Positions 58,364 through 64,000 of a DNA stretch of 64,000 nucleotides are shown one piece after another. This DNA comes from Brachynemurus nebulosus (Eukaryota > Arthropoda > Insecta > Neuroptera > Myrmeleontidae). A program made the translations under genes and the position numbers. The notes beneath the pieces are model-generated. The model was not told the DNA's origin and ran no database searches. It saw only the letters and a program-made list of their open reading frames with translations. Where the stretch lies: the NCBI GenBank assembly GCA_035578155.1, contig JAPWDM010000014.1, positions 6,374,001 through 6,438,000 on the forward strand, given 5' to 3'. Position 1 is the first letter of the stretch, and each line of letters begins with the position of its first letter.

Positions 58364-58766
58364 GCCACTCTATTGTTACGAACATGACATTTTCACGCAC
58401 TTTACACGCCTTCTCATAAGAAAAAAAAATAGAAGTTATGTTTTTCTTATAAATTTTCAATATTAAGCAGATAGACAAATGTGTACAGAATATTTGTACT
58501 GAATATAAAATACATAACATTAATAGATTTAATGCTAGAGATGTGTTACGGACGCGACAAAAGGCACTTTTTGTCACGTCCGTAACACAAACTTTATTAG
58601 CTCTAGTATTAAAACTAATAATGTTCTATATTTTATATTCAGTACAAATATTGTCTATCTGCTTAGTGTTGAAAATTTATAAGAGAAACATAACTTTTAT
58701 TTTTTTTCCTTATAAGATGGCGTGTAAAGTGCGTGAAGATGTCATGTCCGTAACCAAAGAATGGCT
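58364..58766. mobile_element. ~400-bp foldback element
   Basis: Two arms of about 195 bp meet at 58548-58590, where GTGTTACGGACGCGACAAAA mirrors TTTTGTCACGTCCGTAACAC. The outer ends repeat the same TTACGGACATGAC motif. Arms share AAGTGCGTGAA, CTTATAAGAAAAA and CAATATTTGTACTGAATATA blocks and differ by small changes. Open frames in the arms are mirror images and not evidence of a gene. Confidence 0.8.
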
Positions 58767-58769
58767 GAG

Positions 58770-60370
58770 GTACTAATATTTAAAAATTGTAATGAAATTA
58801 GCCTTGTAGTGAAAGAAGCCAATAAGGAGTTTCTTTTACAATAGAATTAAAGTAAATATTAACATAAAAACCACAATAAAAAAAAAAAAAAAAAACTTAT
58901 TTCCATTTTTATTGCCAAGGGGCACATTTCTTTCACAATTGCCCTTTGTATTCGTAATTTTTGTATCATATAAACTAGATTCAGTTTAAAATTTATCCTA
59001 GGTCCCTCAATTCTATATTTAAATGTATACCATTTTTTTTCACTTTTTTACGATCTAAACAACGAAAATGTTGGTTTAGCTCTTTTTAATGGACGAAAAT
59101 TAAATTTTTGTTCCTAAAGCATTATGTGAAGAATTAAATTTCTAAACTAGGCAGCTAAAGGTGATGATAAGACTACTGATATTAAACTTTTATTAACTTA
59201 GCTTTTAAACCTATTTTATCGACAAAATCACCGAAAATTGTAGCTTGTCTATAATCCGAATTATAGTATTTATTATAATGTGGATAAGGTTGTTAAAAAA
59301 TTGGTGCTGGGCTATTGTGGCTATAATTCCAGATTATTTTACAAGAATATTCTGATGGTTCAGCTTATAATCTGTGAGCTATAATATTGTGTTTACAAAA
59401 CAAATTTTATTAATCAATTCCCGTCATATCAACATACCATCTAAGATATTTGACATAAGGCTTTAGTTTGTGTCACACAGAGCTATGGTAAAAAAAATTG
59501 GAAACATACAAATATAATATTTTGATTGAAACTAGAACCCGTTTATTGACTAGAAGTTTTAATTAAACTTTTTTTTTAGTAGCTAATTCGTGAGAAGTTT
59601 TGATTAGGTTTGCTACGTCAAACCATTCGAAAAATTTGCAATAGTTATTGTATGAAAAATAAAATATCCGTTTTTCTAAAAAGAAAAGTTATCAAATTTG
59701 TACCTCATTATCAGTGGCAATTATGTGTAAAAATTATTTCCAAATTTTCATAATTTGTGTGAAAATTAGTAAACCCTACAGTTCTGTGTAGCGTTATGTA
59801 AAACGCATGTTAAACATTTTTGTGGAATATATTTTGTGAATAAATCATCAGGAAATTTATAAAAGTTTCAAAATCAAACTGATTAAATATTTATGTATAT
59901 TTTGTGACAAAATTGTGAAAAATTTTATTTAAAATTTTCAGTCAACTCGTAAAATTAAATCATTTTTTGTGTTTTGAAGGGTGGTTGAATATTTCGGAGC
60001 AGATCAGAGACGTACTTTTTTGATTTATATTTTAAAAATGTCCTTGGTTTTAGGTCACAGGGAGTAATATAATAAGCTTCCAGCGTTTTCTTAACGGAGA
60101 ATTTAACTCATGTGTACCAAATCACATAAGAATTTTGTATTTTTTTTAGTTTTACAAAAATATTTCATTGGTCATTTTATTGTAGGTAAACACGATAAGA
60201 ATGGAACAATAGTTTTTATCAGGAAGGGATTATAAATTTGTGTCTTCTACAATTGAAATTCGTTTAAACTTATTTATTCTTTGTTCTATTTCTGTCTCTT
60301 ACAGTTGTTCTTCGATTGACTTTAATTGTAGCTTAATATCCTTACTTGTATTTTTGTATCAAAAAACAAT
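58770..60370. other. AT-rich stretch without recognisable gene
   Basis: Poly(A) at about 58878-58896. No gene was recognised. Confidence 0.5.
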
Positions 60371-60371
60371 G

Positions 60372-60411
60372 TTTTCCGTGTGACCTCTTCCAAGAGGGGT
60401 CACGCGGAAAA
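60372..60411. repeat. Hairpin with ~19-bp arms
   Basis: TTTTCCGTGTGACCTCTT pairs with AAGAGGGGTCACGCGGAAAA, with one wobble and a small bulge, around a 2-nt turn. It is isolated, and no gene lies beside it. Confidence 0.75.
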
Positions 60412-60479
60412 AAATATCAGCTCTTCAATAAAAGGCAAACAGCAAAAAAAAAGCCAACTGGTTGTTAAAATCAATTCTT

Positions 60480-61190
60480 ACTTTATTACGTCAAGTATAA
60501 GGATAGTGTAATCGACGGACGTACGGACCTTTTTCTGTAGGGGGTAAATAGATGTTATTGGTAGCGTTGAAATCCCACAGAAAGGCCTGTGTTCGAAATC
60601 CTGATCACTATGCTAGACTTGCGGGAATTTAAGGGTGTTCACTTTTCACTCAATAAAATAATGGTTTCAATTTAACAATTTTATTAACAAACAAATAAAT
60701 AAAAGACACAAGAAACAAAAAATAGGAACATGAATGAAACTTAACAAAATAGAATCGCTTCCCCAAATAATCAAGTAAACATTTATGAACAAAAGATAAA
60801 ATATAAGCGACAGAATCAGGACTTACCTGGACACAAGTTATTCCCGTGGTTTAATTACAAGCTCTTGCTATTGGCCACCAAAACAAACTTCCCAATTACG
60901 ACCTTGAGTATCTTAAATTACCCTGAGTAGCCCATCTCCCTGCTAGCAACTAGCTACCAGCTCCAATGCTCTTTACCACTCCATACTGTTCTGCTGCCTT
61001 TGACTTGACGTGACCCGACTCCCACTTTGACTGCTTTCCGACTTCTTCCCCGCGACTTCTCCTTGACTTCTCCCCGACTTCTCCGCTCCTTCTCCCCGAC
61101 TACTCTACTTTAACTACATCGCTTTGACTACTTCTTTACTTCTCCACTCTGACTACTTCTTTTGACTACTCTCCCCGATTATCGTTTTAC
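60480..61190. repeat. Less AT-rich segment with CTTCTCCCCGA-type short repeats
   Basis: Positions 61010-61175 hold about a dozen degenerate copies of GACTTCTCCCC / GACTACTTC motifs. Upstream, 60555-60605 contains a B-box-like GTGTTCGAAATCC. The composition differs from its surroundings and might be a solo LTR or a decayed SINE/LTR fragment, but no LTR ends (TG...CA with duplication), primer site or ORF was found. Confidence 0.4.
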
Positions 61191-63792
61191 AATTCTTTTT
61201 ATATTATTGTTTGACCCATATAATCACGTCATTTTAACCAGAGTCAGCAGAAAGTATGGATTAGTAAATCGTCGATATTTTTTGGTTGTTTGTTTTGGTT
61301 TACTGGCCTCGTTAACAACTTGTGTCCAAACAAATGGCCCGATTGCAACAATAGAGTGTCCAGAATTAAATAATATCTAGTGTTTGTTTTTGAGTAGGTA
61401 CGCTTCTGTGTTATTACAAAAATATTCGATATTTACACATAAAATTTGTAATTTCTAGTTAACATGATTATAACAGTAAGGTCACATACATTTTCCTAAC
61501 AGTTTAAAAGAAATAATTATACGGTACAATAAATTGTACATAATTACTTTTTACTTGAATCTCAAGTGTTGAATTTAATTTTCAATTAACAGTAGCAAAA
61601 AAAAAAAAAAGTTTAAACAAAATACAACAAAATAGACAACTGTGTTAAAACCACAGCCAACTGGAAAATAAAGTTAGCAATTTAAATTAATTAAAATTAC
61701 AATAAATTCAAACTTGTAGATCATATATTTTAAAACTATGTCTACCCATAAAACACACTAAAAAACATACTGTATTTTATTTAAAAGTTTCTCATATACA
61801 TTATTTATTTGTGCCAGGTTGAAGAATGACATGTAATTTATTATTTTTTCTCTATAAAAGACTTACAAAATAAGTTGTTATAACGTTTTGTGAATAAATT
61901 TTTTCTTGCTAAAAAAATTTTCGGAAATTTTGTACATATTTTAGACGAGAGGTGGCATGAAAGGAACAATTCAAATTACGCGCTAAAAACAATTCCCGCC
62001 GAAAAAAAATAATTTTTATTACCTGTGATATCACAAATATTGGCTTCAAGCTGTTCTCATTTCAAAAATGGTGGTGTTGTCTGGTTGAATTTATTCGTAC
62101 TTCAGAGAAAATTTTGTTTCCGAAGCTACCAAAGTAGCGAAAACATGGTGATCACTTTTGAAATATAAAAATTTTTCCCTCCAAAATGAAAATTTTCACG
62201 CATATTTTACGTTTTGGAGCTTTCGGAGCAATTTTGAGAAACTATGCAGTTTGGTAGCTAGATAGTTCGCTAAGAATTTCGTCGCAATCTCGGAATATCG
62301 GAATAATAGTGGCATAACTTCTGAACTATTCGATTGCTTTTAACAAGTAGTGGTTTACAACAAGTTACTCAACATTTTTGTGCTGACTGCGATATCCTGG
62401 TCAAAATTAAACCATTGTTAGGTGATACATGGCAGCAACTACATGTGAACCGATTTAAATAAATGTCTATTGTATCATCAGAATCCTTACGTTACTATGA
62501 GTAATACAGGCTAGGTGACGTCGTGGAAAAGTAAGTGAGATAGACAGACAAGTACTGCCACTAAAAAGCATGGAGAAGCATCTGAAACAATTTAGATGGA
62601 GGTGATATTGTTAAAATTCTTACTTTACTCTGACAAACATAGGCTAGGTGACATGATATAGCTTCGAGTTAGTAAAAAAATATCAAAAAATATCTGGCAA
62701 TATTGAGGCAAAAGCTTTGTGTTTTCGAGTTGTACCACGGAAAATGCTCTGTAAATGCCAGGAGCTCTAGATCCGCGGCATTATAGTAGTTTTAATGGTT
62801 TTATCCAGCCACAGAAAATCACAAAACCTTCCTGTCATTTTAAGTAAAAGCACTTGTGCTGTGCGTGATAAAATCTCATAACCAGTGTTTATGCTGAAAA
62901 AGTCTTGTAAAACATTAAAAAATAAAAAAAACTTTCACTGTTAGAGAGCTAAACTGTTTTAAATTGATTAAAGTTGTTTTATGAGATCCACCAGTGTCCA
63001 GTCTTTGGAAATTCACTATATTATGCAGATGCTGCGACAGGGGTATTTTGTTTATGTTACTGAATTTAAATAAAATTATTTTTTTGGTCATTTGGACAAA
63101 TAATTTATAGACAAAAACATTTCACAATTATTTAAAAAATTTGACAGTTTTGTCCTCTTAGCCGGATGGGAAGGAATCAACCAAATTTAGGATTTTACAA
63201 TTAAATGGTGAAAATAAGTAAAAAATAACCTACCGAAATCAAAATGCATGAAAATCGAATTCATAAGTTATTTAGAATAGATGGCAGACATTCGTATTCA
63301 GGTTATTTTATTAAATATAATAATATTTTTTGTTACTGTATCAATATAATATTGTATCAGTTTTGTCAAGACATAAACATTTATTTTGTCAATTTATCTT
63401 TTTCCTTTGCGCTGTAGCGAAGAGAAATACTAAAATTAAATATTCTCCCATATAAGTAAGAGGATATATTGTTTTATATAAGCAATATAAAAGTGATATT
63501 CGTGCTTGGAAAATCAAATTTTTCCTCTATTTCACGCATATGATTTTTTTTTCGTAAAGGATAAAAGCTTCAATCAATATTGCCAGTATCGAGATGACTG
63601 TATAGTATTTTATAAATATTTTGTAAAATTGCGAATGAATATAGTAAAAAGAGAGTGTTTAGCTTTCTGGTATAACATTATATATCACAATATATCATTC
63701 AAGTTAAAATATAAGTTATAAAAATTTATTAATGTTTCTTTTTTTAAATTGACACATCCTGAAATGTTCCTTTTTGTTTCGTTTATACGCAG
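61191..63792. other. AT-rich stretch without recognisable gene
   Basis: Short open frames at 61162-61380 and 63506-63721 lack known motifs. Nothing else can be supported. Confidence 0.5.
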
Positions 63793-63821
63793 GAAGACGT
63801 GGGAAGTGCTGGAAAGAATAT
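63793..63821 (+). other. Possible 29-nt microexon of a host gene
   Basis: A pyrimidine-rich tract (TTCCTTTTTGTTTCGTTTAT, ACGCAG) precedes 29 nt that are richer in G (EDVGSAGKN in one frame, all three frames open), followed by a strong donor GTAAGT at 63822-63827. The combination of acceptor tract, non-AT-rich body and consensus donor is unusual for this window. No flanking exon is visible to confirm it, so it remains speculative. Confidence 0.25.
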
Positions 63822-64000
63822 GTAAGTGTTTTCTTTTTTGTTGAAGAAAAATTCAATTTTTTTTGTTTTGATGATTAATAGTTGTTGAGCGATTGATAAT
63901 GCGTTCGAACGTTTTCTTTTTTTTTTTTGATCAAAATTTTAATATTTTCTTTTGATTTATTTTCAAGTGAGATTTTTGGGATAGTTGGAAATTGACATCT

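Noticed and set aside
58335..58776. Two similar ~80-residue ORFs on opposite strands
   Set aside because: They are mirror images in the arms of a foldback element and have no recognised domain.
60550..60610. Second tRNA gene or SINE head
   Set aside because: A B-box-like GTTCGAAATCC is present, but I could not build a cloverleaf or find a convincing A box at the right distance.
61162..61380. 72-residue ORF with a possible hydrophobic segment and ECPELNN tail
   Set aside because: It begins at the edge of the CTTCTCC repeat block and has no recognisable motif or supporting splice or promoter signal.

Overview
The window is AT-rich (visibly around 70%), repeat-dominated eukaryotic DNA. I found no complete host gene. 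The transposon mix points to an arthropod, most likely an insect: a Jockey-type LINE with a PRE_C2HC/CCHC gag, Penelope-like elements with a GIY-YIG endonuclease, many hAT insertions with 8-bp target duplications, a PIF/Harbinger-like element with a MADF relic, a piggyBac-type TTAA element and a Tc1 relic. The insect order cannot be fixed from this sequence. The stretch could be an intergenic region or a very large intron. The only host-exon-like signal is a possible 29-nt microexon at 63793-63821.

Layout. 0-5 kb: a long-TIR MITE (1062-1382), a ~2.15-kb near-perfect palindrome (2252-4396) that carries smaller elements in mirror image, and a TTAA-flanked element (4560-5154) with another MITE nested in it. 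5-16 kb: a TACAGGGTGT-ended element (8443-9159), a decayed Penelope-like element (9893-11347) split by a 309-bp hAT element with a perfect 8-bp duplication, a second copy of the first MITE, a Tc1 transposase relic (13271-14180) that ends in an inverted duplication, and a ~170-bp palindrome with hammerhead-like core motifs (15786-15961). 16-26 kb: short hAT derivatives with target duplications, a 2.2-kb hAT element (21607-23828), a shared ~510-bp repeat, and an AATT-flanked TIR element (24654-25623). 27.2 kb: a palindrome whose centre is a long microsatellite.

30.2-41.1 kb is the densest part. A Jockey-type LINE (about 30213-36710) has an almost intact gag ORF and a broken ORF2 that lacks the RT FADD region. 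An intact-ended hAT element (34177-36420, duplication TACTATAC) carrying a ZBED/SCAND3-like transposase pseudogene sits in the LINE 3' UTR. The LINE poly(A) directly abuts a 4.35-kb satellite of about 27 units of ~164 bp. That array inverts its orientation once, near 37.94 kb, and most units keep a 62-codon open frame on the same sense strand.

41-64 kb: long (TA)n tracts, a second Penelope-like fragment bounded by inverted tails, GATGC-rich and TTCGG-rich elements, a 719-bp PIF/Harbinger-like element with TAA duplications (46379-47097), and a ~3.85-kb element (49210-53061) with subterminal TGTAAT-type repeats, a C2H2 zinc-finger exon, a C-terminal exon and a nested 996-bp hAT element. A tRNA-Thr-like gene, foldbacks at 57.6 and 58.4 kb, and mostly featureless AT-rich DNA follow.

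Nothing here works together as a host pathway. The window records nested transposition: LINE then hAT, Penelope then hAT, zinc-finger element then hAT, piggyBac-type then MITE. Insertion order can be read from the interrupted sequences.
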